A stretch of DNA of 64,000 bases from Leucobacter soli (GTDB lineage: Bacteria > Actinomycetota > Actinomycetes > Actinomycetales > Microbacteriaceae), in NCBI RefSeq assembly GCF_910593785.1, contig NZ_CAJVAP010000017.1, positions 1 through 64,000 on the forward strand, written 5' to 3'. Below the pieces are notes generated by a model. That model ran no database searches. It saw only the letters and a program-made list of their open reading frames with translations, and was not told where the DNA came from. A program made the position numbers and the translations under genes. Shown piece after piece: positions 35,591-44,635 of the stretch (its first letter is position 1; the number at the start of each line of letters is the position of its first letter).

Positions 35591-36841
35591 TCAGTAGACG
35601 GTGCGACCGGCGGAACAGGTCTTGTCGGCGGCGGACTGCCCCGAGATGCTCTCGGGCAGTTCGACCGGACCGTCGGACTCCGTCGACTCGCCGTCCGACC
35701 CCTCGGTACCCTCGGCATCGGTGTCCGCGTCGCTCCCGTCGTCCGCGGGCTCGTCGCCGTCCTTCACGACGCCCGTGCCCGTGCCCGTGATCGTGAAAAG
35801 TTCGCCGCTCTCGACGACTTCGATCAGCATCTGCCCCGCCTCGTAATTCGGGGTGAGTCGGCCGGACTGGTACGGATGGCTGGACGTCGGGTACTGGACG
35901 AAGTTGATGCGCTCCAGGTCGATGTCCTTCACCGTCCCCGCGAGCGCCTGCATGAACTGCACGTCGGCCATGTTCTTCGAGAGCTGCATGTTCTCGAGGC
36001 CGGCCTTGGCCAGCGCATACACCGTCACCGGGTTGGAGAGCGTCTCTGCGCTCTGCAGCTGACGCACCATCGCCGACATGAAGACCTGCTGGTTGCTGAT
36101 CCGGCTCTTGTCGCCGCCGTCACCGACCCCGTAGCGGGTGCGCAGGAACTGCAGAGCCTTCTTGCCCTTCAGCTTGTGGTTGCCGGCAGCCAGATCGAGA
36201 TCGGTCTTCTCGTCGAAGATCGGCTCGGTGAGGCAGACCTTGACACCGCCGATCGCGTTCGACATCGCGATCACACCGTCGAACGTGATCAGACCGGCGT
36301 AGGGGATGTCGAGCCCGGTAAGGTTCTCGATCGTGGCGACCGCGCAGGGCAGACCGCCGTACATGAGGGCGCTGTTGAGTTGCTGCTCGCTCATCGCCGG
36401 GTAGTACTCGGGCTCGCCGTTCGGGCCGGGACAGCTGGGGATCGCCAGCATCAGGTCGCGCGGGAAGCTGATGATGGTGGCGTTCTTGTGGTCCTCGGAG
36501 ACGTGCAGCACCAGGTTCACGTCGTTGAGCTCACCGGTCTCGCCGTCGTCGATGCTCTGGCCCTGGCGGGAATCGGAGCCGACCAGCATGATCGAGAAGG
36601 CGCCGTCGATGTTGTGGTCCCCCGCGTCCACGGAGTCCGGGTTCTGCGGCAGGTCGATCGTGTTGACCTCTTGCACGAGCCCCCAGACGGCGTAGGCCGC
36701 GACCGCCGCACCGCTCAGGACCACGGCGAGCACGCCGGTGAGCAGCACCTTGCCGGCGTTCGCCCACGCGCTGGAGCGGCGGAGGCTGCCGTGGCGCACC
36801 CCGCCCCGGGTCGATTTGGACCCGCTCTTCTCTCGCGCCAT
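35591..36841 (-). CDS. LytR-CpsA-Psr (LCP) family cell-wall ligase
   Basis: 416 residues. A basic N-terminus (KSGSKSTRGG...) leads into one membrane helix (about 30-52), then an extracellular LCP domain with FSIMLVGSDSRQG near 80, SFPRDLMLAIP near 122, ITFDGVIAMSNAIGGV near 190 and the FLRTRYGVGDGGDKSRISNQQ Arg cluster near 240. LCP proteins transfer undecaprenyl-linked polymers onto peptidoglycan. The C-terminus is acidic, Asp/Glu/Ser-rich, with a final Cys. The ATG at 36841 is chosen with GGGGGAG six bases upstream; TAAAAT at 36899-36894 is a likely -10. Confidence 0.92.
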   Translation of the reverse strand: MAREKSGSKSTRGGVRHGSLRRSSAWANAGKVLLTGVLAVVLSGAAVAAYAVWGLVQEVNTIDLPQNPDSVDAGDHNIDGAFSIMLVGSDSRQGQSIDDGETGELNDVNLVLHVSEDHKNATIISFPRDLMLAIPSCPGPNGEPEYYPAMSEQQLNSALMYGGLPCAVATIENLTGLDIPYAGLITFDGVIAMSNAIGGVKVCLTEPIFDEKTDLDLAAGNHKLKGKKALQFLRTRYGVGDGGDKSRISNQQVFMSAMVRQLQSAETLSNPVTVYALAKAGLENMQLSKNMADVQFMQALAGTVKDIDLERINFVQYPTSSHPYQSGRLTPNYEAGQMLIEVVESGELFTITGTGTGVVKDGDEPADDGSDADTDAEGTEGSDGESTESDGPVELPESISGQSAADKTCSAGRTVY

Positions 36842-37298
36842 GCGATGCTCCCCCATGCTCTGAAACTCGTTGCGCCGGCGGCGCATCCTCAAGATTTTAC
36901 CGGCGTATGTTTGAGAAACCTGGAAACGCCGGGGCAGTCGGGTTGGGAGCGGGCTGTCCGACAGTCCTCTCGTGCGGCTACAGGGCCATCCCCAGGGCGA
37001 GGACGGCGACTGCCGCGAGGGGGCGGGCGCCTTGGGTGGGCGCCGCCTTCCGCTTGCCGGGCGAGGAGAGCAGCAGCACGAGCGCCGCGGCGACCATCGC
37101 GGTCTCCCGCCGATGCGCGAGCCGTGGGCCGACTCTATCGCCGCGTGTGCGCGGGCCGGCGTGCGCGGGTCGGCGCACCCCGCTCCCGAAGGCTCACGAT
37201 GAGCCCGTGCTCGCCGCGAGGATCCCCCTGGCGTGCAATCGGGATCGGGGCCGCGATCGCCACCGACCCGCAGCTCGCAGGCATGCAGCACGCACGCA

Positions 37299-37377
37299 CG
37301 AGACAGTACGCGATCGTCCGCACTGCACGCCTTCGATCGACGATCTCGTACAGTCTCGACGATCACGTACTGTCTCG
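37299..37377. repeat. Three copies of a 19-bp element
   Basis: Consensus CGAGACWGTACGNGATCGT. One copy reads on the plus strand at 37299-37317; two abutting copies read on the minus strand at 37340-37358 and 37359-37377. They differ from one another at one or two positions. The layout, two direct and one inverted, resembles a multi-site operator or iteron-like set. Confidence 0.8.
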
Positions 37378-37508
37378 ACTTTCCCGTGCGATTCGATTCG
37401 GTTCCGTGCAGCAGCCTCGCCGATCCGAGACCACAGGTCCGAGGCCCCGATCCGAGGCCGCCGAACCAAGGATCGGGGCACGGTCGAAGCCACTGGCGCA
37501 GGACGCAA

Positions 37509-37537
37509 CGAGAGCCCGGCCGATGGCCGGGCTCTCG
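37509..37537. terminator. Perfect 13-bp hairpin
   Basis: CGAGAGCCCGGCC (37509-37521) and GGCCGGGCTCTCG (37525-37537) with a three-base loop. It lies downstream of the tRNA-Ser relic on the minus strand, the place a tRNA terminator would occupy, although no T-run follows. Confidence 0.5.
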
Positions 37538-37592
37538 ACTGTGACATATCTCGCTACTCATTCGAGACACATGTCCCGACTCATCACACTGG

Positions 37593-37640
37593 CGGAGGGT
37601 AGGGGATCTGAACCCCGCCCGGCCGCTCAGAGCGAAGCAT
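37593..37640 (-). pseudogene. Decayed tRNA-Ser copy
   Basis: CGGAGGGTAGGGGATCTGAACCCC-like sequence at 37593-37616 repeats the acceptor and T-arm 3' end of the intact tRNA-Ser(UGA) at 37749, with one difference over 24 bases. It is followed directly by GGCCGCTC, which matches the D-arm region of the intact gene. The anticodon arm, variable arm and 5' acceptor strand are missing. Read as an internally deleted duplicate; a mobile-element attachment scar is the alternative. Confidence 0.6.
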
Positions 37641-37717
37641 CGCTTCGCGCGGCCACGGCGCTGGCGCCGCACACGGCGCCAGTCGAGGGGTTCTCGATGA
37701 GCCCCTTCCCGACGCAA

Positions 37718-37744
37718 AGAGCCTGTCGCAATGCGACAGGCTCT
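37718..37744 (-). terminator. Terminator after tRNA-Ser(UGA)
   Basis: AGAGCCTGTCGCA (37718-37730) and TGCGACAGGCTCT (37732-37744) form a near-perfect hairpin; on the minus strand TTTGCG follows. It begins five bases past the tRNA 3' end. Confidence 0.75.
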
Positions 37745-37748
37745 GCAG

Positions 37749-37836
37749 CGGAGGGTAGGGGATTTGAACCCCTGAGACGGGGTTACCGCCTGCTTGTTTT
37801 CAAGACAAGTTCCTTCGGCCGCTCGGACAACCCTCC
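37749..37836 (-). tRNA. tRNA-Ser (UGA anticodon)
   Basis: 88 bases. The acceptor stem GGAGGGT/ACCCTCC has discriminator G; the anticodon arm reads CTTGT-CTTGAAA-ACAAG, giving UGA for UCA/UCG. A long variable arm and T-loop TTCAAAT identify class II serine tRNA. CCA is not encoded. A partial duplicate lies 110 bases downstream. Confidence 0.95.
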
Positions 37837-37868
37837 GCAGGCAATCCTAGCCGAGGCGGCCTCGCGGA

Positions 37869-38699
37869 TCAGCCGAGCAGCGCGGCGAAGCGATGGCGGA
37901 ACGCGGCCGCCAGCCCCCCGTCCTCGACCGTGCCGGTCACGCGAGTCGCGTGCACCTTCACGTCGTCGGCCGCCTGGCCCATCGCCACGGACTCGCCGTG
38001 GCGGCCGGCCCAGCGCAGCATCTGGATGTCGTTGTGCCCGTCGCCGGCCGCGAACACGTGCGAGCGCGGGATGTCGAGCCTCGCTCGCACGACCTCGAGT
38101 GCGCTCTCCTTCGACACGCCCTCGGGGGCGATGTCGAGCCAAGCCGTGAAGCCGATGGCGTACGAGACTCGGGTGAGCCCCATCGTGTCGACGAGCGCGA
38201 GGAAGTCCTCGAGCACATGGTCGGGCGAGACCACGACCATGCGGGTCGCCTGCACCTTCAGGAGCTCGTCGAACGGGACTTCCCGCTTGCGGCCGGGCAG
38301 TGTGGAGGCCGGGATGTTCTCGGTGAAGAGGAACTCGCCCTCAGGCGTTTCGACGCCGAAGCGGGCGGTGACGAGCCGCGACCGGATCCGCCGCAGCACC
38401 TCGCTCGGGTCGAAGGTCTCGACGTACTCCTTGCGGTAGGCGCGGTCGGCGAGCGTATCGCGCTTCAGCGTGACGGCGCCGTTGCACGCGACGACCCAGG
38501 TCGGGCGGATCCGCAATTCTTCGACCACCGGCAGCGTGGCATCGACCGAGCGGCCGGTCGCGATCACGATCTCGTGCCCGGCATCGGCGAGCGCGCGAAT
38601 CGAGTCCGCGACCTCCGCGTCCATGGTGCTGTCGTGGTGCAGCACGGTGCCGTCGAGGTCGAGGGCGATCAGGTGGCGATCCTGCTTGGAGACCCGCAC
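37869..38699 (-). CDS. HAD-superfamily hydrolase, Cof/IIB type
   Basis: 276 residues. HAD motif I is ALDLDGTVLH near residue 13, motif II IATGRSVDA near 47, and motif IV is AAGDGHNDIQMLRWAG near 222; the large IIB cap lies between. Such enzymes dephosphorylate sugar phosphates, FMN or similar small molecules; the substrate cannot be predicted. It starts with GTG at 38699, two bases after the serS stop, with no ribosome site of its own, so it depends on coupling to serS. Confidence 0.9.
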   Translation of the reverse strand: MRVSKQDRHLIALDLDGTVLHHDSTMDAEVADSIRALADAGHEIVIATGRSVDATLPVVEELRIRPTWVVACNGAVTLKRDTLADRAYRKEYVETFDPSEVLRRIRSRLVTARFGVETPEGEFLFTENIPASTLPGRKREVPFDELLKVQATRMVVVSPDHVLEDFLALVDTMGLTRVSYAIGFTAWLDIAPEGVSKESALEVVRARLDIPRSHVFAAGDGHNDIQMLRWAGRHGESVAMGQAADDVKVHATRVTGTVEDGGLAAAFRHRFAALLG

Positions 38700-38701
38700 G
38701 G

Positions 38702-39970
38702 CTACGCACCCACCGGGGCGAGCACGTCGAGCCCGCCGAGATAGGGGCGCAACGCCTCGGGCACGCGCACGCTGCCGTCGGCCCGCTGATGGGTCTCGAG
38801 GATCGCGACGATCCACCGCGTGGTGGCGAGCGTGCCGTTGAGGGTGGCGACGGGGCGACTCTTGCCCGACTCGTCGCGGAACCGCGTGGCGAGACGGCGC
38901 GACTGGAAGGTGGTGCAGTTGCTGGTCGAGGTCAGCTCGCGGAACGTGCCCTGCGTCGGCACCCACGCCTCGATGTCGAACTTGCGCGCCGCGCTGGATC
39001 CGAGGTCCCCTGCGGCGACATCGATCACGCGGTAGGAGAGCCCGAGCGCCTGCAGCATCTCCTCCTGCCAGGCGACGAGACGGTCGTGCTCGGCTTCCGC
39101 CTCGGCCGGGTCGGCGTAGACGAACATCTCGAGCTTGTTGAACTGGTGCACGCGCAGGATCCCGCGCGTGTCCTTGCCGTGGGATCCGGCCTCGCGGCGG
39201 TAGCAGGTGGACCACCCGGCATAGCGCAGCGGCCCCTCGCCGAGATCGAGGATCTCGTCGGCATGGTAGCCGGCGAGCGCCACCTCGCTCGTGCCCGTCA
39301 GGTAGAGGTCGTCGGCCGGCAGGTGGTACACCTCGTCGGCGTGCTCTCCGAGGAAGCCGGTGCCGCGCATCACCTCGGGGCGCACGAGCGTGGGGGTGAT
39401 GAGCGGGGTGAAACCGTTCGCCAGCGCGCGGTCGAGGGCGAGGTTCATGAGCGCGATCTCGAGTCGGGCTCCGACTCCCCGCAGGAAGTAGAAGCGCGCT
39501 CCCGAGACCTTCGCCCCGCGCTGCATGTCGATCGCGCCGAGCAGTTCGCCGAGCTCGAGGTGATCCCGCGCCTCGAAATCGAAGCTCGGGATCTCGCCGT
39601 GCGTGCGGAGCGTGACGAAGTTCTCCTCGCCACCGGCGGGCACCCCTTCGATGACCACGTTCTCGAGGAGCATCACCGCGGCGCCGAAGGCGGCATCGGC
39701 CTCCTTCGCGCGGGCGTCCGCCGCCTTCACCTCGGCGGCGAGCTCCTGCGCGCGGGCGATCAGTGCGGGCTTCTCGTCCTTCGACGCCGCCTTGACCTGC
39801 TTCCCGAACTCGTTCTGCTCGGCCCGGAGCCGCTCGAACTCGCCGAGCGCTGCCCGCCGGGCCTCGTCAGCCGCGACCGCGGCGTCCACGCTCGACTCGT
39901 CGTTCCCGCGAGCCTTCTGCGAGCGCTTGATGGCGTCTGGGTCGGTACGGAGCAGCACGGGATCGATCAC
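38702..39970 (-). CDS. serS: Seryl-tRNA synthetase
   Basis: 422 residues; charges serine tRNAs, two of which lie within 4 kb. The N-terminal coiled-coil tRNA-binding arm (about 25-105) precedes the class II core: motif 2 region [24 protein letters not shown] near 255-280 and motif 3 region [20 protein letters not shown] near 375. The start is GTG at 39970 with TAGACT six bases upstream and no ribosome site, so it is probably leaderless. Coupled to the HAD gene. Confidence 0.97.
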   Translation of the reverse strand: MIDPVLLRTDPDAIKRSQKARGNDESSVDAAVAADEARRAALGEFERLRAEQNEFGKQVKAASKDEKPALIARAQELAAEVKAADARAKEADAAFGAAVMLLENVVIEGVPAGGEENFVTLRTHGEIPSFDFEARDHLELGELLGAIDMQRGAKVSGARFYFLRGVGARLEIALMNLALDRALANGFTPLITPTLVRPEVMRGTGFLGEHADEVYHLPADDLYLTGTSEVALAGYHADEILDLGEGPLRYAGWSTCYRREAGSHGKDTRGILRVHQFNKLEMFVYADPAEAEAEHDRLVAWQEEMLQALGLSYRVIDVAAGDLGSSAARKFDIEAWVPTQGTFRELTSTSNCTTFQSRRLATRFRDESGKSRPVATLNGTLATTRWIVAILETHQRADGSVRVPEALRPYLGGLDVLAPVGA

Positions 39971-40175
39971 CCGACCAGTCTATCCAGGGGCCGCGTGGAA
40001 AAGGCCGGGGCCGGTGGTCCGACGACGCCGTGCCGGGCTGCGGTGTTCGAGCGGATCGGATACCGCGTCGCCGGGCCGCATCACGGGGCCGGATCGACGC
40101 GCCGGATCGACGCGCCGGATCGGCTCATCCGCTCGAACTGAACGCGGGTGGAGGCGCGCGGCGTATCCTGCCGGC

Positions 40176-41741
40176 ATGAGCATTGCCGGAGCGAGCGATA
40201 GCGGCACCCTCGAGGCCCTGCCGCAGTCGAGCGTCGACGTGCGCCTCGACGACGGCTTCGCCCGCGCGCTCCCCGAGCTCGCGGTGCCGTGGAGCGCGGC
40301 CAGGCCCGAGCATCCGACCCTCCTCGCGCTCAACGCGCCGCTCGCCGTCGAGCTCGGCCTGGATCCCGGGGAACTCCGCTCGGAGTCGGGCATCCGCTTC
40401 CTGCTGGGCAATGAGCTCGCCGCCGGAAGCCGGCCGGTGGCGCAGGCCTACGCCGGGCATCAGTTCGGTGGGCTCTCACCCCGACTCGGGGACGGGCGAG
40501 CGCTGCTGCTCGGCGAGATCGTCGACCCCGCCGGCCGGGTGCGGGATCTGCATCTGAAGGGCTCCGGGCGCACGCCGTTCGCCCGCGCCGACGGCTTCGC
40601 CGCCGTCGGGCCGATGCTGCGCGAGTACGCAGTCGGCGAAGCCATGCATGCGCTCGGGATCCCCACCACGCGTGCGCTCGCGGTGATCGGCACGGGGCGC
40701 CGGGTGCCGCGCGACGGCGAACTGCTGCCGGGCGCCGTGCTGGTGCGCGTGGCGGCGAGCCACCTGCGGATCGGCTCCTTCCAGTACGCCGCGATCCGCG
40801 GGGACATCGGACTGCTGCGCCGACTCACCGAGTTCGCCATTCGGCGGCACTACCCTCGGCTCCTCGGATCCGGCACCCCCGCCCTCGACCTGCTGCGGGC
40901 GGTGATCGCCGCGCAGGCCGAGCTGGTCGCCTCGTGGATGCTCGTCGGCTTCGTGCACGGAGTGATGAACACCGACAATGCGACGATCTCCGGCGAGACG
41001 ATCGACTACGGGCCGTGCGCCTTCCTCGACGCCTACGATCCTGCCGCCGTCTTCAGCTCGATCGACCACGGCGGCCGCTACGCGTACGGCGGCCAGCCCG
41101 GGGTGATGCTGTGGAACCTCACCCGGTTCGCCGAGGCGCTGCTCCCGCTGATCGACGCAGAGCGTCACGGCGGCAGTGACACGGCCCCCACCGCCGCTCG
41201 CGAGATCGACCCGGCCGCGATCCGCCTCGCCGAGGAGGCGCTCGCGGAGTTCGCACCCGCGTACCAGCGCGCGTGGACCTCGGGCATGCGCGCCAAACTC
41301 GGGCTCGCGGACGGCGATGCCGACGACGCGCGCGTCGCGGACCTCAGCGCCGGCCTGCTGCAGGATCTGCGCGACCACGCCGTCGACTACACGCTCGCGT
41401 TCCGCGACCTCGCACGGCTCGCCCACGAGGAGTCGCCGGGCGAGGAGGGGTCGCGCCTCCCCGAACCCGACCGGCTCGGCCCCTGGTTCGCCGCGTGGAC
41501 GGCGCTCCGCCCCGACGGCGACGCCATGGATAGCGTCAATCCGCTCCGGATCCCGCGCAACGGAGTGATCGACGACGCCCTGGAGGCGGCGAGCGCGGGC
41601 GACCTTGCTCCCTTCGCATCGCTGCTCGAGGCAGTCGCCCATCCGTTCGAGGCCGGAGTCGACACCGATCCGGAGCTCGCGCGCTTCGCCCGCCCCGCGG
41701 ATCCCGGCCGCGGCCGCTACGTCACCTACTGCGGGACGTGA
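40176..41741 (+). CDS. selO: Protein adenylyltransferase SelO (YdiU)
   Basis: 521 residues of the pseudokinase-fold SelO family, which transfers AMP from ATP to protein Ser/Thr/Tyr. Conserved blocks are [19 protein letters not shown] near residue 95, [16 protein letters not shown] near 127, [14 protein letters not shown] near 162, [14 protein letters not shown] near 262 and [11 protein letters not shown] near 279. The C-terminus ends YCGT; Cys there and in DYGPC match the pair that forms a redox-controlling disulfide in the E. coli enzyme. TATCCT lies six bases before the ATG, so it is probably leaderless. The 39971-40175 gap holds a doubled CGCCGGATCGACG. Confidence 0.93.
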   Translation: MSIAGASDSGTLEALPQSSVDVRLDDGFARALPELAVPWSAARPEHPTLLALNAPLAVELGLDPGELRSESGIRFLLGNELAAGSRPVAQAYAGHQFGGLSPRLGDGRALLLGEIVDPAGRVRDLHLKGSGRTPFARADGFAAVGPMLREYAVGEAMHALGIPTTRALAVIGTGRRVPRDGELLPGAVLVRVAASHLRIGSFQYAAIRGDIGLLRRLTEFAIRRHYPRLLGSGTPALDLLRAVIAAQAELVASWMLVGFVHGVMNTDNATISGETIDYGPCAFLDAYDPAAVFSSIDHGGRYAYGGQPGVMLWNLTRFAEALLPLIDAERHGGSDTAPTAAREIDPAAIRLAEEALAEFAPAYQRAWTSGMRAKLGLADGDADDARVADLSAGLLQDLRDHAVDYTLAFRDLARLAHEESPGEEGSRLPEPDRLGPWFAAWTALRPDGDAMDSVNPLRIPRNGVIDDALEAASAGDLAPFASLLEAVAHPFEAGVDTDPELARFARPADPGRGRYVTYCGT

Positions 41742-41793
41742 GCCCGGGTACCGCCGCATCGGCCGCACAGGGGTTTCCGAGTAACGTAGAGGC

Positions 41794-42810
41794 ATGGCCG
41801 ACACCCCAGCCAGCCCCCAACCGCGCGCCGCCGTGGTCTACCATCCGATGAAAACGGACCTCGAGGGGCTGCGCGTCTCGGTGCGACGTTACGAGGCTCG
41901 CGCGGGATGGGCGGCGACGCGCTGGTACGAGACCGACGAGGCGGATGCGGGGATCGCCGCCACCCGACGCGCGGTCGAGGCCGGGGCGAGCGTGATCCTC
42001 GCCTCGGGAGGCGACGGGACGGTGCGCGCCGTGGCCGAGGCCCTCCGCGGCAGCGGCGTACCGCTCGCGATCGTGCCGCAGGGCACCGGCAACCTCCTCG
42101 CCCGCAACATCGGCCTGCCGCTCGGCGACATCGACGAGGCGGCCCGGGCCGCATTCCTCGGGCGCAACCGATCGATCGACCTCGGAGTGATCACCATCAC
42201 CCGCCCGCCCGGGGACGATGACGAGGAGGCCCAGAACGAGCACGTCTTCCTGGTGCTGGCCGGCATGGGACTGGACGCCCGGGCGATCACGGCGACGAGC
42301 TCGAAGCTCAAGAAACGCGTGGGCTGGTTGGCCTATGTCGACGCGGGGTTCCGCACGATGGTGAAGGACGCGCCGTTGCGCATCCACTATTCGGTCGACG
42401 GCTCAGCCGTACAGTCGCTGACCGTCTACACCGTGATGATCGGGAACTGCGGCGTGCTTCCCGGCGGGGTGCTGCTGATCCCGGAGGCGGAGCTGGACGA
42501 CGGGCTGCTCGACGTCGTCGCCCTCCGCCCGCTCGGCCCCTTCTCCTGGTTGCGCATCTGGCACAAGATCGGCTGGGAGAACGGCGTGCTCCGCAAGTCG
42601 AAGGTCGGCCGCCGGATGATCGACCTCGTGCACGACACCCGCAACGTCACCTACCTGCGCGCGGCCCGCTACGCCCTCTCGGTGCCGCACCCCGAACCGA
42701 TCCAGCTCGACGGCGACGACTTCGGGCTCGCGCTCGCGGCCAGCGGCTCGGTCGATCCCGGCGCACTGGTCATCCGCGTGCTTCCCGAGTGGGCGCCGCC
42801 CCAGGCCTGA
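41794..42810 (+). CDS. Diacylglycerol kinase family lipid kinase
   Basis: 338 residues. The catalytic-domain motif SGGDGTVRAVAEAL (near residue 70) and PQGTGNLLARNI (near 95) define the DAGK_cat fold shared by diacylglycerol and sphingosine kinases; a C-terminal beta-rich domain follows (GNCGVLPGGVLLIPEAELDDGLLDV near 212). The exact lipid is unknown. TAACGT (41782-41787) lies six bases before the ATG, so it is probably leaderless. Its last ~400 bases are overlapped antisense by a candidate small gene. Confidence 0.9.
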   Translation: MADTPASPQPRAAVVYHPMKTDLEGLRVSVRRYEARAGWAATRWYETDEADAGIAATRRAVEAGASVILASGGDGTVRAVAEALRGSGVPLAIVPQGTGNLLARNIGLPLGDIDEAARAAFLGRNRSIDLGVITITRPPGDDDEEAQNEHVFLVLAGMGLDARAITATSSKLKKRVGWLAYVDAGFRTMVKDAPLRIHYSVDGSAVQSLTVYTVMIGNCGVLPGGVLLIPEAELDDGLLDVVALRPLGPFSWLRIWHKIGWENGVLRKSKVGRRMIDLVHDTRNVTYLRAARYALSVPHPEPIQLDGDDFGLALAASGSVDPGALVIRVLPEWAPPQA

Positions 42811-42993
42811 AGCGTTCGCGAGGTCCGACCCACCGGACGGGGCCGAGCCTGAGCCGCTCGCCTCGCGCGCATCCGGCACCGCCTCCACCGCGGGGGTCCA
42901 GGGAAGCAGCGTGAGCGGGCGCGACCGACTGTAGAGCCGCAACGCCTTCGCGGCCGCATGGGTCCGCGCGCTGAGCGGCTGCGGCGCATCCAT
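42403..42993 (-). CDS. Candidate third gene of the padR operon, antisense to the lipid kinase 3' end
   Basis: An ATG at 42993 lies two bases after the stop of the HAAS gene (TGACCATG), the spacing of a coupled gene. The first ~60 codons (DAPQPLSARTHAAAKALRLYSRSRPL, then LLPWTPAVEAV) fall in the 42811-42995 gap. The frame then runs on as antisense of the lipid kinase to a stop at 42403 (196 residues). The N-terminal part looks protein-like; the rest may be shadow coding. It could be a real overlapping gene or one that lost its own stop. No homologue recognised. Confidence 0.35.
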   Translation of the reverse strand: MDAPQPLSARTHAAAKALRLYSRSRPLTLLPWTPAVEAVPDAREASGSGSAPSGGSDLANASGLGRRPLGKHADDQCAGIDRAAGREREPEVVAVELDRFGVRHREGVAGRAQVGDVAGVVHEVDHPAADLRLAEHAVLPADLVPDAQPGEGAERAEGDDVEQPVVQLRLRDQQHPAGKHAAVPDHHGVDGQRLYG

Positions 42994-42995
42994 GG

Positions 42996-44258
42996 TCACC
43001 GCTCCCCGGTGTCGGTTCGGATCGTATCGGTGCGGGTCGCGTCGGATCCTGCCGTTCCGGTTCCAGCGGCGCTCGAGCTGCTCGTGCCGGATCCGCGGTT
43101 CTCCGCATGCTCGTCGGTCTTCTCGGTGGTCTTTTCGGCGGCATCCGGATCCTCCGCCGCGTCGGGATCCTCGGCCGCATCGGGATCCTCGGCGCCGTTC
43201 GCGGCCGCGCCGGAGCCGGCGGCCGGGCAGTTCTCGCTGACCGCCGGAACCCGGGTGAAGGGCAGCGGGGCCGGCTCCGCTTGGTTGCTCCCCTCCGGAT
43301 AGGCCTCCTCGCCGTTGTAATCGTCGTAGTAGTCGTAGCCCTCGACCTGCTGCAGCGGGAACACGTTCCAGCCGCTCCACCCGTTGGGCAGCGCCGCGAG
43401 CGGGTTGCGCGCGTAGCGGTACTCGATCCCCGACTCCTCGTCGAAGAAGTAGGGCGGCTGCTCGCCCTCCAGCGTCGTCAGCGGGGTGCCGTCGCGGGCG
43501 AAGAGCTGCACCCCGTCGAGCGGCTGACCCGTGCAGTCGTAGGCGAAGATGTTGCCGATCTGCATGCCGTCGAGCGTGAGTCCTCCGTAGTACGCGGGCT
43601 CAGCGTAGACCTCCGGCCCGGAAACGAATCTGTCGCGGGCCATGCCGATCGCCGGGATCAGCGCGAGGACGGCCACCACGCTCACCGCTCCGCGCAACCA
43701 GACCAGCCATCTCCGGGGCAACCAGGCTCCGCGACCCCACTGGACGCTCACCACCACGCACGACACGAGCAGCAGGACACCCGGGATGCTGCCGAATAGT
43801 GCGCCGAACGCCGAGCTGATCCACACGCCGAAGAGGACGGAGAGCACCAGTACGCCGACCCACGCGATCACCGTGCCGCGGATCACCCACCAGAGCGGGC
43901 GCAGGGTGAGCACGAAGTCGCGGATCCCGCGGCGGGCCGGCGTGGCGTCCCAGAAGGCGCGGGTGCGCGCGGTGAGATCCCGCGCCGTCTCGGCGAAGGC
44001 GCCGCGGATGCTGCGGCGCCGCTTCTCGCCGGCCTCCTCGCGCGCGGGAAGGCCGGCGGCCTGGCGGAGCTCCTCGGCGTAGGCGCTCGGATCTCCGAGC
44101 TCACCGCCGTCCGCCAGCCGATCGGCCAGGTCCGCCTGGAGCCCGTCGAGCAGGTCGTCGAGTTCGTCTGCGGGCAGGTCGCTGAGCCGCTCGCGCACGG
44201 CCGCGGCGAAAGCGGTAGCGCGCTCGTCGTGGGTGTGGGTGGATGCGGAGGCGGTCAT
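42996..44258 (-). CDS. HAAS-domain membrane protein
   Basis: 420 residues. The N-terminal ~75 residues (FAAAVRERLSDLPADELDDLLDGLQADL, then AYAEELRQAAGLP) form a helical HAAS/DUF1700-like domain usually fused to or encoded next to PadR-regulated membrane proteins. Four membrane segments follow (about 115-220). A periplasmic/external region and a low-complexity tail with EDPDAA three times end the protein. Its ATG overlaps the padR stop (ATGA). Function unknown; operon context implies PadR control of envelope stress or transport. Confidence 0.82.
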   Translation of the reverse strand: MTASASTHTHDERATAFAAAVRERLSDLPADELDDLLDGLQADLADRLADGGELGDPSAYAEELRQAAGLPAREEAGEKRRRSIRGAFAETARDLTARTRAFWDATPARRGIRDFVLTLRPLWWVIRGTVIAWVGVLVLSVLFGVWISSAFGALFGSIPGVLLLVSCVVVSVQWGRGAWLPRRWLVWLRGAVSVVAVLALIPAIGMARDRFVSGPEVYAEPAYYGGLTLDGMQIGNIFAYDCTGQPLDGVQLFARDGTPLTTLEGEQPPYFFDEESGIEYRYARNPLAALPNGWSGWNVFPLQQVEGYDYYDDYNGEEAYPEGSNQAEPAPLPFTRVPAVSENCPAAGSGAAANGAEDPDAAEDPDAAEDPDAAEKTTEKTDEHAENRGSGTSSSSAAGTGTAGSDATRTDTIRTDTGER

Positions 44259-44635
44259 GCGCCTGCTCCTTTCGCTGCGGCGGGACGCGGGGCGCCGACT
44301 GTGGTGTCGTGACCGGCTCCGGGTGTGATGAGCGCGGTGATGATGCTCGAGAAGCTCCGCCAGTCCTCGCGCTGCTGCTCGAGGACCTGCTCGCCGCTCG
44401 GCGTGACGCTGTAGTACTTGCGGTGCGGGCCGTCGTCGCTCGGCACGACGTAGGTGCTGAGCGCGCCCGCCGCGTAGAGCCGCCGCAGGGTGCCGTAAAC
44501 CGAGGCGTCGCCGACCTCTTCGAGCCCGGCCTCGCGCAGGCGGCGGACCACGTCGTAGCCGTAGCCGTCCTCGCGTTGCACGACGGCGAGCACCGCGGCG
44601 TCGAGCACGCCCTTGAGCAGTTGTGTCGCTTCCAT
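44255..44635 (-). CDS. PadR family transcriptional regulator
   Basis: 126 residues. LKGVLDAAVLAVVQREDGYGYDVVRRLREAG, VYGTLRRLYAAGAL and HRKYYSVTPSGEQVLEQQREDW show the PadR winged helix and dimerisation helix. The ATG at 44635 is preferred to a GTG two codons upstream. A 14-bp palindrome abuts the start codon, suggesting autorepression. It is the first gene of padR-HAAS(-unknown). Confidence 0.92.
   Translation of the reverse strand: MEATQLLKGVLDAAVLAVVQREDGYGYDVVRRLREAGLEEVGDASVYGTLRRLYAAGALSTYVVPSDDGPHRKYYSVTPSGEQVLEQQREDWRSFSSIITALITPGAGHDTTVGAPRPAAAKGAGA

Larger units (their letters stand above)
36842..37592. other. Gene-free stretch upstream of the LCP gene
   Basis: 750 bases with no credible long gene. 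It holds the LCP -10 (TAAAAT, 36899-36894), three copies of a 19-bp repeat (37299-37377) and a perfect hairpin (37509-37537). A minus-strand ORF ending at 36978 encodes a short stretch with two hydrophobic runs (VAAALVLLLSS; PLAAVAVLALGMAL), possibly a relic of a membrane protein gene; I would not call it a gene. Confidence 0.5.

Noticed and set aside
36907-37602. 231-codon plus-strand frame beside the LCP gene
   Set aside because: Arg/Pro/Ala-rich, contains the 19-bp repeats and a hairpin, no recognisable domain or ribosome site.
35591-37717. Long N-terminal extension of the LCP protein
   Set aside because: The start at 36841 has a ribosome site and gives the normal short cytoplasmic tail; upstream lies a -10 and non-coding repeats.
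37593-37840. attL/attR pair of an intact integrated element
   Set aside because: Only about 110 bases separate the two tRNA-Ser 3' ends and no integrase is present; at most a scar.
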